From: Purshia tridentata
Lineage: Eukaryota; Streptophyta; Magnoliopsida; Rosales; Rosaceae
Length of the DNA stretch: 64,000 nt
Assembly (NCBI GenBank): GCA_003254885.1
Contig: QANT01006335.1
Coordinates: forward strand, 1 to 64,000
Reading direction: 5' to 3'
Shown: positions 45,904 through 57,689 of the stretch, piece after piece
Layout: the number at the start of each line of letters is the position of its first letter
Numbering within the stretch: position 1 is the stretch's first letter
Translations under genes and position numbers: made by a program
Notes under the pieces: model-generated
Databases searched by the model: none
Told to the model about the DNA's origin: nothing
The model's input: the letters and a program-made list of their open reading frames with translations, nothing else

Positions 45904-48111
45904 TTAGTTCTTCAATGGAAGGAACTCGAAAAAATGGTAATTAGGATTAGTACTGAAGTTAGCGCTCATGCCTGAACCAGCGGATAACTGCATCTCATTT
46001 TCATGGTGGACATTGCTTTCATTGCCATACTCGCCACTCCGAAGTGGAAACAGTTGAAGGGTTTGAGACTCTTCTTGATCTTGTAATCCATTAGTGTTTT
46101 GTTTTTGGTGGTTAATGAGTAGGCCACTTTCTACTGATCTGTATGGTGCTATAAAGATGCTGAAATCATTATGATGATTCATGGACTTACTGAGCTGCTT
46201 TTGGTCCATTGTTGTTGCCACTGTTGCTCTACATGTTGTTGTTTTAGTGCAGGTAGTACAGGATGTAGAGTTTATGAGGTGGTGGGTGGGAGCTGCTGTA
46301 GGAGGAGACGGACAAGACAACTGCATCATCTGCCATGTGGCATTCCTTTCCACTAAGTTTCTTGTTTGCTGCAATTCTTCCTCATCAAATTGGATCCATC
46401 CATCCGTCCTGCACTGTTCTGCTGCTGCTACTGCTTTTGCTGTCCTTTGCAATATTGAAACAGCAGATTCCTGCAGATCAATTAAAATTGTCAATTGGTC
46501 AATTATGAATGAAATTGGCATGCATGCATACTGATGCATGAGTCATTGGTTCGTTCATTCATGTGAATGAAGCCAATATACACATGTACGGGTAGGGTTA
46601 GGATTGTCTTTTTGTAGGAGGGTGCTCATTTCTATAGAATATGAGGAGTGTTGAGATATCACTGGGCAAATGAGATTGATGAATAAGCACAAGACCCAAA
46701 ACCCCAGCAAGCTAGCTAGCTAAGTTTCATAACAGCAGCCCCGACAGAAAGGAAGGAATGCAGCTTTTAGACCCTTTTCATTTCCCAACAAGCATAGCTT
46801 TAAGCTTTTGCTCCCAGCTACCCACCTTTAAGTTTAACCTTCCCTTCACTTCTCTACATACAATACGTACGCTTTTCAGTTTTTAATTAGTTAATTAATT
46901 TACCCCTCATCATGATTGATGAGTCATGAACATGCATGAATGATATCCATAATCGTATGCAACTTATCCCTGCCTAATTGCTTAATTATAAGGCAACCTT
47001 TTAGAGATTTGACGAATTCCAAGTTGAAAAAGGAGCTAGCTAATGCTAGTATATAGCTATATATATATAGAGATAGATTGGAGAAAGACATATATGTATA
47101 ATAAAAATGAATGAAGACAAGAAACAGACCTCTGCAAGAGTACAGTTTGTGGAGGGTGCCCAGTTCTTGGTCTGTTCAACTTCAAACACTGTCTTACTTG
47201 CCCCTGCAGTTTGTATGTGTGTAGACATAAAGAAAAACAAAAAGAATTCCACTTTACACATGCATTCTCAAACAACAATTCCAATATATTTTGAAATAAT
47301 AATAAAGTTATAATTAAAAACAGCCCTAGCGACCTAGCTAACAACAAAACAGAATGGAAAAGACCATACAAATCGAACAAACATGGATTGATTAGTCAAC
47401 TTTTCCTGTGATAAATTATATATAATAGAAAAAAGAAAAGAAGATTATTTGAGTGGATTATTAATTAGTTAATGTTTGTAAGTGGGTTTCAATTACCTAA
47501 TTGATCTTTCTTATTTTCTGATGACAGAATTTGTAGGTCGTCTGGTGCAGAGGCGATTGCGGATTCCATTTGACGGCGACGTTTCTGCCTTTCTCTTGCC
47601 TTGTGATTTTGGAACCAATAGAAGACGTTCTTGCCCTCGATCTTTCCATATTTTCGAAGCTGAGCAGTGATATGCTGAATTTGGTCTGCCGATGGCGTCC
47701 GAGTCCCTCGTCGGTACAACTCTTCCAGAGCCCTTAACTGCTCAGGCGTTGGGTTCCACCTCGAGCTCACCACAACCTGAGGTGTGTTCTTGCTTTGCTC
47801 AGCCACAGCTGTGCTTGCAACCCAACAACAATAACACCAAGTATAAACAAACAGACTTTAATTGTTAACTAATTACCAACAAATAATTAGTGCATACGTA
47901 TAATATTATATGTACCCAGATGGTGATATTGTGGGAAAAAATCGGAGCCATAATGAACTCGGGTTAAGCAAGGAGGAGGAGGAGGAATGGTGGTCGAAGT
48001 GGTGTTGGGAGATGACAGTGGCCTTGGAATGAGAGGCCGAAGCTTCCGACCGTTGAAGGAATCAGGGATGTTGTTGAAATCACCACCGTCATTATAGCCC
48101 ATCATCCACAT
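45904..48111 (-). CDS. WOX1: WUSCHEL-related homeobox transcription factor WOX1
   Basis: WOX1 is a nuclear regulator of lateral-organ outgrowth and leaf-blade margin development. Exons on the minus strand: 48111-47916, 47808-47497, 47203-47130, 46470-45904, all in frame, 382 residues. The amino terminus [10 protein letters not shown] and [12 protein letters not shown] is typical of WOX1. The homeodomain covers about residues 80-145: [18 protein letters not shown], then [35 protein letters not shown] and RQKRRR. Exon 3 holds the VEQTKNW block and exon 4 an ATWQMMQL block. The WUS-box TLQLFPLR is near residue 331, and the protein ends FFEFLPLKN, the WOX1/MAEWEST tail. In Arabidopsis WOX1 (At3g18010) lies next to NMT1 (At3g18000), as it does near the methyltransferase gene in this window. 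Confidence 0.95.
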
Positions 48112-48362
48112 TTTGATGATCTCTTTCTTGCTCTAGCTCAACCTCTCACACTCTCAGTCGATCTAAAATTATGTTAGGTGTGTATTCCCATATGAAGGGG
48201 TGAAGATTAATGGTGTTGGAGTGGAGAAAATGGGAAAATGTGAAGAGAGAGATGGATGATTGAGCTAGCTATATATTGAGCATGCAAGGTGGGAGGGTGT
48301 TACCTAGCATCTGCCTCACATAGGCACTAGACATGGTTTATATTTAGAATATATTGATGCTT

Positions 48363-48389
<27 letters not shown>
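48363..48389. repeat. (GA)n microsatellite upstream of WOX1
   Basis: About 13 GA units in the WOX1 5' flank. Confidence 0.95.
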
Positions 48390-48393
<4 letters not shown>

Positions 48394-48610
48394 TTGTTGA
48401 AAAATGGGTTCGTTGAGCTGAAACACTAAAGTAGGCTAGTGTTTGAGTTTCAGACATTCAGAGATGGGGATTGATCACTATGAAAAGAGACACAGAGAGA
48501 GAGAGAGTGTGTGTTGGTTTAATACGGAACAAAGTGAGCAATACATGAGGTTGACTAGGCTATATTAATTTAATATTTTATTTATTTTATGAGATGAAAG
48601 AAAGAGAGGA

Positions 48611-48637
48611 ATGTGTGTGTGTGTGTGTGTGTGTGTG
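48611..48637. repeat. (TG)n microsatellite upstream of WOX1
   Basis: About 13 TG units about 500 bp upstream of the WOX1 start codon. Confidence 0.95.
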
Positions 48638-49050
48638 AGTGTGGAGAGAAGGACAAAGGAAAAAAGAAAAAGAAAAGCTAAGAAAGAAGAAGACAGCAGG
48701 GGGGGGAGCAGTAGTGTGGAAGATGAGGGAGAGGAAGGAAGCGTGGAATTCTGGGAGGTTTTTGGGGAGTAGCGAATGAAAAACGACGTGACGATCATGA
48801 GGGTTATCATAAGCCTCATCACCCTCTTTACCCTCTCTCCTCTGTCCCTCTCATTTATTGTTCTCTTTTCGTCTCGTGCCTTTCACACTTATTCTCAATC
48901 CGAACTGCCTCTCTCTCTTACCCTTTTCTTTGTCTCTTATATATATACACTCTAAGGTCCATGCATATATATGCACCATCTTGCAAGCATATATTGCGCA
49001 TGGCATTCATTATATATGTCGATCTTACCACAAAGACAAACATATATATT

Positions 49051-49083
<33 letters not shown>
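49051..49083. repeat. (CT)n microsatellite
   Basis: About 16 uninterrupted CT units between the divergent WOX1 and tubulin genes. Confidence 0.95.
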
Positions 49084-49086
<3 letters not shown>

Positions 49087-50733
49087 TTTTTTTAACCCTT
49101 ACCCAAAAGATTTGATCGAATCCAACCATTCACTCTCCAGTCTCCACTGTCCAATCATATTATAAATTTCTATGTTCTATCTATGCTATCATATATAAAG
49201 TCATTAACATATCAATTCTACATGTAATTTGTCGTTTTGGGTGTGAGACACAGATATATATGTTAGAATGAATGAGATTACACCTTTACGTGGTACCAAA
49301 ATTACTGTGTCTCATTTGGAATCTTCCCTACTGTGCCATACACCGGCCTATACTATTAATTAAATTAAATCATATGGGTGTCCATGTCTGAGTCCATGTC
49401 CTGCTGTGAAAAAAAAGAGAATGCATGCACGTTGCAGCTATAGCAGCTCAGTTGCTCATCTCTTTTATCTTCAAGACATAAGAGCCCTTCATCATTATGT
49501 TGTGGAATGACTCAATTCTCGAGTGAATACTGCACCTCTCTGTCCCGTCTTGTATTTCAAACCCATAATTGTTTAATTATTCATTTTTATCCTTTTTTTG
49601 GATATATACAGGACCTACTTCTGTCTAATCTGAAACTCTACTACGTATTAATATATTTTGTAAAAATAATGTATTAACATGCAAAACACCAATATTTTAT
49701 ATATAAAATGTAATAGGATGTGAAATCATGCGCCAATGATAGCATTTTTTTCCCCACCTGAAAGTCAACATGTAATATGATAATGTTAACATCTGGTTAA
49801 CGAAATATAAATAGCCCGGCAGGAGCACCTACACATTGTTTAAGGCAGCTCATAAAACTTTTGAGGAAGCCTTACCACGTGCATCGATCAGCATGGAGTA
49901 ATTGGCTGAAATCTTAACTCTTTGAATTAGGTTAAACTTGTTAGAGGAGGCTAAAATGATGAGATTTGAAAATACCTCTTTTTAACAAAAGGAAGCTAGC
50001 TAGATTAGATGGAGGTTAAATGATTCCTTTAATCATTAAAGAATAATATTCATTTCTTTTGGAATGCTTTTAAATACCATTATATGAACATTTAGTTTTT
50101 ATTTTTATTTTTAAGAGATATATGAATAACTAGGTAGTAGGTAGTAAACAAATTATTTTTAATATTTCAAGAATATATGTAGCAGGGAGAGAAGAAAAGA
50201 GAGTAGATTATGGGAAAGAAGCCAAGCCCAATAAGTGGCATAATGGATTTGGGTACGCTAGCAAGGCATTTTTGGGTTTCTTTTGAAATATGGCCCAATT
50301 ATGTAGTAGGAGGTTTATTTTCATTTAACGAACAAGGGTAAATGGGTCTTTTTCGTTTTACAAAAACAAAGGGTAAATGGGCTTACCTGCTTGGAGCCTA
50401 TTATGAACAGGAAGAAGTTACTTAAATTACGACCAAGCATTTATATGAAAACAACAGAAACGGCATTTGATCGTTTGGTTTGAAATAAGAAAATGAATGA
50501 ATGATGTAATAGGAGAGGCCTGCCCTGTTAAGCCGGCGATAGTGAATCAAACACCCACATATGGCAACCATTCACACCCACCAAACTAACAATTAACAAA
50601 CCGCACCCCCACTACCACTCACTAATTATACACACATTTCTCTCTCACCAGACGGACACTCCTCTGCCGTCCGATCACTCATCCCAAAGCCCCCACCCTT
50701 CATTTCCACCATTGGATCATTCTCCTTCCCGAG

Positions 50734-50741
50734 TATAAATA
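50734..50741 (+). promoter_or_regulatory. TATA box of the beta-tubulin gene
   Basis: TATAAATA lies 118 bp upstream of the ATG, after a pyrimidine-rich stretch. A transcription start near 50765 would give a leader of about 95 nt. Confidence 0.7.
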
Positions 50742-50858
50742 ACTGCCACAACCTCGTTCCCTCCAAAAGCTCTTCGTCCTCAGGCACTGACGGTTAGTTC
50801 GTTATACAACAAAGTGATAATAAGAAATATCCATTTTGCCCCTACACAGCAAGCGAAA

Positions 50859-52669
50859 ATGAGAGAGATTCTGCACATCCAAGGAGGGCAATGTGGGAAT
50901 CAAATAGGGTCGAAGTTCTGGGAGGTTGTGTGCGACGAGCATGGGATAGAGCCGACCGGGCAGTACAACGGGAACGCCGATATTCAGTTGGAGAGGGTAA
51001 ATATTTATTACAATGAAGCGAGCGGAGGGCGGTACGTGCCCCGGGCAGTGCTGATGGACCTTGAACCGGGCACCATGGATAGCATCCGGGCCGGCCCATA
51101 TGGCCAGATTTTCAGGCCCGATAACTTTGTTTTCGGGCAGTCCGGTGCCGGGAACAATTGGGCTAAAGGCCATTACACCGAAGGCGCTGAGCTTATTGAT
51201 TCGGTGCTCGATGTTGTTAGGAAAGAAGCTGAGAATTGTGACTGCTTGCAAGGTACCCCTATACTTTTAATTACTTGTATTTTTAAATATACATAAAACT
51301 TGTATATATCATTTAACGTAAACAATGAATTAATTTTCATGGGTTACGAAATAGATAAATTAATTGTTTTTTGATCAGAAATGTTAATGCAAATTGTTTT
51401 CTATGTTGTTCTCTTTAGATGAAACATATCATTTTGCAGGGCTGGATATAAATTTTGACAACAAAAAAAAAACAGAACAAAACAATCTTTTATAATTTCT
51501 CAAATGTTAATACTCATTGTAGTTACCAAAATGTTGTGAACGAAGTATACTTATAAACTTGATGCAGGATTTCAAGTATGTCACTCACTTGGAGGTGGAA
51601 CTGGATCTGGAATGGGAACTCTGCTCATTTCAAAGATCAGAGAAGAGTTCCCGGACCGGATGATGCTCACCTTCTCTGTCTTTCCGTCTCCAAAGGTCTC
51701 AGACACCGTTGTGGAGCCTTATAATGCCACACTTTCTGTTCACCAACTTGTTGAGAATGCGGATGAGTGTATGGTCCTTGACAATGAAGCACTCTATGAT
51801 ATCTGCTTCAGGACTCTCAAGCTCACCACCCCAAGCTGTAAGTTGAATTCACCTTAACTTCAGACTCACCTACAATGTAAAGTTTTTATATTACAGTGTT
51901 TCCTTATGAAATTGAAAGAGAAACAGCCTAATTTGGATCAGGATTGCTAGCTAGTTCCTACATACCTAATTTACCCTTTTTTTTGGTTTCAGTTGGGGAT
52001 TTGAATCATCTAATTTCGGGAACTATGAGTGGGGTCACTTGTTGTCTGCGATTTCCTGGTCAGCTGAACTCAGACCTCCGAAAGCTAGCTGTGAACTTAA
52101 TCCCATTCCCTCGACTACACTTCTTCATGGTGGGATTTGCACCTCTGACATCTCGAGGATCACAGCAGTACTGTGCACTATCTGTCCCTGAACTGACACA
52201 ACAAATGTGGGATGCCAAGAACATGATGTGTGCAGCTGATCCACGCCATGGTCGTTACCTCACAGCATCAGCCATGTTCAGAGGCAAAATGAGCACCAAA
52301 GAAGTTGACGAGCAGATGATGAATGTACAGAACAAGAACTCCTCCTATTTTGTTGAGTGGATTCCAAATAATGTCAAGTCCAGTGTTTGCGACATTCCAC
52401 CAAAAGGTCTTACAATGTCTTCGACTTTCATTGGGAATTCCACTTCTATACAAGAGATGTTCCGAAGAGTAAGTGAACAGTTCACAGCTATGTTTAGGAG
52501 GAAGGCTTTCTTGCACTGGTATACTGGAGAAGGAATGGATGAGATGGAGTTCACCGAAGCAGAGAGTAACATGAACGATCTTGTTGCAGAATATCAACAA
52601 TACCAAGATGCCACAGTTGAAGAAGATGTTGAATATGAAGATGAAGATGGGGGTGTTGCTGAAAACTGA
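50859..52669 (+). CDS. TUB: Beta-tubulin
   Basis: This is the beta subunit of the microtubule alpha/beta dimer; it binds and hydrolyses GTP. Exons 50859-51252, 51568-51837 and 51993-52669 use the intron positions usual for plant TUB genes and give 446 residues. The amino terminus [17 protein letters not shown] carries the MREI autoregulation motif and the first nucleotide contact. The tubulin signature GGGTGSGMG begins about ten residues into exon 2. The acidic tail ends [10 protein letters not shown], without the EEE/QEE ending of many paralogues. One unusual residue is Gly in [12 protein letters not shown], where most plant beta-tubulins have Ala. The start was chosen because it gives the invariant MREI. 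A truncated duplicate of the gene's 3' end follows at 53338. Confidence 0.97.
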
Positions 52670-52812
52670 AGGTGTTCGACAAGCTTGCTGTTTTGTATGA
52701 TGCAAGCCAGGTTCATTTTGCATACTATTTTTTTGAGTGCAATCGTGTGTTGGTAGTGTTCACTACATTGCTACTCTGGTAAATTTTTTTCCTTATATGA
52801 AGAAGCCCTTGT

Positions 52813-52818
52813 AATAAA
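52813..52818 (+). promoter_or_regulatory. Beta-tubulin polyadenylation signal
   Basis: AATAAA lies 144 bp after the stop codon. The equivalent AATAAA of the duplicated fragment is at 53709-53714. Confidence 0.55.
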
Positions 52819-52879
52819 ATTACTACTTTTGGTTGTTTGCTTTCTAGGGTAAAAGAGCTTTGGTACTTGTGAAGGGCCT

Positions 52880-52931
52880 GATTCATATGAATCACCTTTT
52901 TTTTCGGCAATCGATTCATATGAATCACCTT
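52880..52931 (-). repeat. Micro-insertion with poly(A) end and 19-bp flanking repeats
   Basis: GATTCATATGAATCACCTT occurs perfectly at 52880-52898 and 52913-52931 and flanks 14 nt. On the minus strand the insert reads GATTGCCG followed by A, so the poly(A) end is on that strand. The matching place in the duplicated downstream fragment (about 53798-53815) has only a single ATTCATATTAATCA-like copy and no insert, which looks like the empty site. Confidence 0.65.
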
Positions 52932-53025
52932 GAATATGCATGGCTGCATATGTTGAAGTGTTAAAGCATACCAATGTTGAAGTCAAATGAAAGAAATATG
53001 ACCCTTGGGTCTCTTATCTTCAGGA

Positions 53026-53337
53026 ACTGCTTGCAAATAATGCACCACCATGTTAGCATTTAGCTATAAATTGAGTGCCATGTGCGGGTGTGTGCGTTAG
53101 AGAGTAAGAGAGAGAGAGAGAGTTCTGGCTGCTACACAGGAGCTAAACCAAAGAATGGGTAAAATTCAAGAGCTGTGAGAAATGGTGAAGCTAACCTTAT
53201 TATGAATCAGTTCGTCAAGCTCCCTCTTTAAGCAAATATAAAAATATATGAACATTATATGTTATGAAATATGACTTATTACAACAGAGAATATTCCAGG
53301 AAATAATCCCGCACAGGAAATATTCCAGTATCCTTGA
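53026..53337. other. Spacer between beta-tubulin and its duplicated 3' end
   Basis: No gene is seen. A short GA run is present near 53105. ATATTCCAG occurs at 53291 and again near 53320, just before the duplicated fragment begins. Confidence 0.55.
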
Positions 53338-53955
53338 CCACTTCTATACAAGAGATGTTCCGAAGAGTAGGTGAACAGTTCACAGAGTTTAGGAGGAAGG
53401 CTTTCTTCCACTGGTATACTGGAGAAGAAATGGATGAGATGGAGTTCACTGAAGCAGAGAGTAACATGAACGATCTTGTTGCAGAATATCAACAATACCA
53501 AGATGCCACAGTTGATGAAGATGAAGATGGGGGTGTTGCTGAAAACTGAAGGTGTTCGACAAGTTTTCTGTTCCGAATGATGCAAGCAATAATTAAAAGA
53601 TAATTTTCATTTTGCATACTTTTTCTATTAGTGCAATGGTGTGTTAGTAGCGTTCACTGCACTGCTACTCTGGTAAATTTTTTTTCCTTTATATGAAGAA
53701 TCTTCAGTAATAAAATTACTGCTACTGGTTGTTTGCCTTCTACTATGAAAGAGTTTTGGTACTTGTGAAGAGCTGCATGGCCCCAGTAAAATTCATATTA
53801 ATCAATTTGAATATTACATGTACCAAAAATTCTTCTCCGAGCCCTGCATGGCTGCATCTTTTAAATTGTTAAAAGTGATGACCAAAGTTAAGTGTTAAAG
53901 CATACCAATTTTGAAGTCAAATGAAAGAAATATGACCCTTGAGTCTCTCTATCTT
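53338..53955 (+). pseudogene. Duplicated 3' end of the beta-tubulin gene
   Basis: This is a direct copy of 52440 to about 53020, starting abruptly inside exon 3 at CCACTTCTATACAAGAGATG and running through the stop codon and 3' flank. Homology continues about 200 bp beyond the AATAAA signal (to ATGAAAGAAATATGACCCTT), so it was made at the DNA level rather than from mRNA. Compared with the parent it has two in-frame coding deletions (3 and 15 nt) and several substitutions, and it remains open to the same stop. The first ATG (53355) would give a 64-residue tubulin tail. There is no promoter or amino-terminal part, so it is called a fragment. Confidence 0.9.
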
Positions 53956-54466
53956 TAAACTTTAAACAGACAAAGTTAATTATCGGAAAACAACAATAAT
54001 TAAAAGGTTCTGGTCTCCCCAACTTTGTGTAATATTTCACATTATGAACGTGAAGACTTTGGACCACCACTGAAATAAAATCCCATGTGCCACACGTTTG
54101 GTACTCCCTCTTGGGTAGAAATATCTTTCTTTGTCCTCTCCCACTTCCATGGGGCCAGCTTTCCACTCTGAAACCCCACTCTATTTTGAATCAAACTTGA
54201 TTATAAATCTCTGCAAATCCCACTTTCTGATTCAATGGTCTGATTTCAAGTTAGAAATACAAGATAAAAGGCTGAATGGAGAGATATTGCTCTCTGTCCT
54301 ATTCCAATTTTTCACTCTGGAACTCCACTCTTTTTGAATGTCTTCTAATTCTCTGAAAAACGTATTTCTGCTTCCATGGTTTGAATTCATAAGCTACATA
54401 AAGAGATAACAGAAAAGGCTGAATAGAGAGAGTGGGTGACCTTTATTTGAGTCCTCTAGCTCATAC
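53956..54466. other. Promoter region of the EamA transporter gene
   Basis: No gene is seen. A partial local duplication is present: the context TCACTCTGGAACTCCACTCT(T) near 54311 resembles CCACTCTGAAACCCCACTCT near 54162, and similar words (AGATAA, AAAAGGCTGAAT) recur near 54260 and 54404. Confidence 0.5.
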
Positions 54467-57144
54467 ATGGCTTGCCCATCATCAACAACATGGAGAACGA
54501 CAACAACCGACTCTGCTTCCAAAATTTCAAGCTACTTTAACAACCCTTCTGCGCTCCTCTTCTTCTCCTCCATTCCTAACAAACGACGACGCTTCATCAC
54601 TTGTTCATTAGATCCCACCTCCACTTCATCAATACCATCATATTCTTCTTCAACATCTCAAAAAGCTACCTACAAGAACGTAGCAAACGAAAAATCTGTT
54701 GAAATTCAAAGAACCAAGTATGGCACTTTCTCAGTTATACATAGTGATCATGAGCGCACACTATCTGAGAAGAAGATCAAGAACAGCAAGAAGGATGAGA
54801 TTAAAAATTGTGCAAATAAGGGATTTAAATCTGGTCAGAGCAGGAGAAGACCCTTTTGGAAAAAGGCCTTCTTTGCATCCAAGAAGCTAAGGAGTATTAT
54901 GTTGCTCAATGTCATCACAATTGTCTATGGTATGTATCTTTTCCTTAAGCAATTTGTGTTGTGAGAAAATATTTATTGCAAGCAATTTCATCTGCTAAGA
55001 AAATTATAGTAATTGGTTTGATCAAACGAAATTTAGTGGTACAACAATCTTTAACGCATGTTTGATTAGTTTTTGTTTTTTTGTTTTTTTCTCTGTTCTT
55101 TTAATAACAGAGGACCCAGGTCATTATTTGTTTCAATCGGTTTGTTAAGGATTCTACTTTCATAGTGTCTTAAAATAATAACTTAAGAAATATGCTTATT
55201 TAAACTGCAGCAAGTAACATTCCAGTTGTTAAAGAGGTTGAAGCTGTGATGGACCCAGCAGCCTTCTCTGCAGTGCGATTTGCCATGTCAGCCATCCCAT
55301 TTCTTCCATTTGTGTTTCGATCACGAGGTGATGTTCAGACCCGCAATGCAGGGGTGGAGTTGGGGTTCTGGATCAGTCTTGGGTACCTTCTTGAGGCACT
55401 TGGATTGCTTACATCTGATGCTGGTCGTGCGTCATTTATTTCTTTATTCACCGTAAGCTCAAAATTTTTGCAGACGCAAGTACTATTAATTCTTCTGAAA
55501 CATATATTAGAAATGCCGTGTTGGAGAGGAACAATAAGTACATACTTTCATGTGAAAATACTTGTGTTTGAAAGTATAAGCACATTTTTTCAACATCTTA
55601 GTAATAAACTTGAATAGGTTATAGTGGTACCATTGCTTGATGGCATGTTTGGAGCTATCATACCTGCTCGTACCTGGTTTGGAGTTCTCATGTCTGCTCT
55701 TGGGGTTGCTATGCTGGAATGCAGTGGATCACCTCCAAGTGTAAGTACTACATATATGCTCAACTTCTTGATGCTTTAGCTAGCGTTGATTATGTTAGAG
55801 AAAAATAGTACTGATCTCTTTTTCAATGAATGATGCCACTAATTTTCTTTCCAGATTGGAGATCTTTTTAACTTCTTGAGTGCAATATTTTTCGGAATTC
55901 ACATGCTTCGAACTGAACATATTTCAAGAAGCACTAAGAAAGAGAACTTCTTAGCACTTCTTGGATATGAGGTATATATGCATGCAATCATGCAAGCCAT
56001 CATGCCTCCCTCTTTTTCTTCTATTCATAGATCATGTGGATGTTTGGACAATTAATTATCTTTCTGAATTTTCACTTAAAAAATACCGTGTTTTATTAGG
56101 TTTGTGTTGTTGCTGTCTTCTCCACAATTTGGGTTATTATTGGAGGGTGGTTTGATGGTGCCAACAATTCCAACCAATTAACATGGACATGGACAGAGCT
56201 ATTGGACTGGCTTGTTGCATTTCCATGGATACCTGCACTTTATACTGGTGCATTTTCAACTGGGTTTTGCTTATGGATTGAGGTACACTTCCTTTAGTCA
56301 CACAGTACTATTGCTCTACAAACTGAATTTTAGCACTATTCGCATGCCCTGTCATCATATAAAACCTGTGCCTTGTGCCCCTGTCACAAAAAGTTGTGTG
56401 ACATGCAAGGAATCAATGCTGCAATTATTCAATCTAAAAAGAACTCTGCAATTCAAGCACTCGATTAGGAAGCTGATCATAGAAACTCAATCAAGTGAAT
56501 CTTCCTGAAACGTAGTTCAATGTATCATTAATTATTGGAAACTTAATAGGGATAGTTCAACCATTCTGTTCCTCTTCCTCATAGAAATTGTTCATCGCTA
56601 TAGATTGCAGCCATGCGTGATGTTTCAGCAACAGAAACAGCCATAATTTATGGGCTGGAGCCAATCTGGGGTGCTGGTTTTGCATGGTTTCTCCTCGGCG
56701 AGAGGTGGGATGCACTTGGATGGATCGGGGCTGCTCTTGTGCTCGGTTAGTAGTTTTCACATGTTGCATTCTTGCTGTTCTGATGTGTTCTAGTTTCTTA
56801 GATCTCAAGTCAAATTGCTCTCTTGTACGAAAAGGCTTCGAATTCTTTCCCTTCTTACCATGTGTAATCGGTGAAATCATTTGGCCACTATAATTGTCAA
56901 TTATCATAATTGCTTGAGACAAAACTTGCATACAGAACTTACTGGGCTGCATTTTGCGTTAGGTGGAAGCTTAATGGTGCAGATACTTGGGTCCTTCCCT
57001 CCCAAACAATTTATGGTGGCTGAAGAGGGTAATGAGGAAGGTGATCTCCTACGGGTACCACTTGAGCGTAAATTACATAATGGTCTCTCTACTTCACCAG
57101 TTGTTGTTAGATCCAAAAAGGATGTAAATGTAATAGACTTCTAA
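54467..57144 (+). CDS. Plastid-targeted EamA (DMT superfamily) transporter
   Basis: Exons 54467-54929, 55211-55452, 55618-55740, 55855-55971, 56100-56282, 56604-56745 and 56963-57144 join in frame to give 483 residues. The first 120 residues are Ser/Thr-rich and then basic, typical of a plastid transit peptide followed by a stromal linker. The rest is a drug/metabolite-transporter fold with two EamA halves and about ten membrane segments. Conserved blocks are FSAVRFAMSAIPFLPFVFRS, GFWISLGYLLEALGLLTSDA, IPARTWFGVLMSALGVAML, DLFNFLSAIFFGIHMLRTEH and YGLEPIWGAGFAWFLLGERW. The substrate is unknown to me. The gene is transcribed towards the methyltransferase gene, and their stop codons are 546 bp apart. 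Confidence 0.88.
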
Positions 57145-57689
57145 AGTGAGTATATACCTCCTGTTTTTTCAAGTATATAATATATACTCCATATGTGGAT
57201 AGCATATAGCTACAAGTTTGAAGGTAAACAAATAATGTATAGAGAAAAAATTAGTGTAGATTACCATCTCCAATGAAGAATTTCTGAATTGCAAAATTTT
57301 TGGCTGATATTTAAGCATGAAAATAATTGTTCTTTATACCATTTTTAGTTTTCTTTTCTCGCTAAAAGGTTTTGAGACTCCCCAATCTCCAAGACCCAAA
57401 GAAGGAAAGGAGTAACACATCAGATCAATGACGATATGGAATTGTCTTCGGCGTTAAGACTTTTAAAGAACACAGAGATTCTTCCATAACACTGAGCAAA
57501 TACAACTCCAATTCCATTACAAAACGAGTAAAGAGGAAGAATTCATTTATTAACGACAGCAACATAGATTGAAACAGAATCGTCTAATGACAACACGCGA
57601 ACAACTGGATACAAAAACCACAAACAACGTTCGTCCCAAATACATATTTAACTCAAATAAAGCATGGCATATATAGAAAATATCAGGCA
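57145..57689. other. Intergenic region between convergent EamA and PEAMT genes
   Basis: Both flanking genes end here, so the region mainly holds their 3' UTRs. No other feature is recognised. Confidence 0.6.

Larger units (their letters stand above)
48112..50733. other. Shared upstream region of divergent WOX1 and beta-tubulin genes
   Basis: These 2.6 kb separate two divergently oriented genes and hold no other gene. Microsatellites are dense here: GA at 48363-48389, TG at 48611-48637 and CT at 49051-49083. Tracts of this kind near promoters are common in plants. The segment next to 50734 is C-rich and leads into the tubulin TATA box. Confidence 0.6.

Noticed and set aside
46171-46534. Open frames on the plus strand inside the WOX1 last exon
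   Set aside because: They are shadows of the WOX1 minus-strand frame, which carries the WUS-box and the conserved tail.
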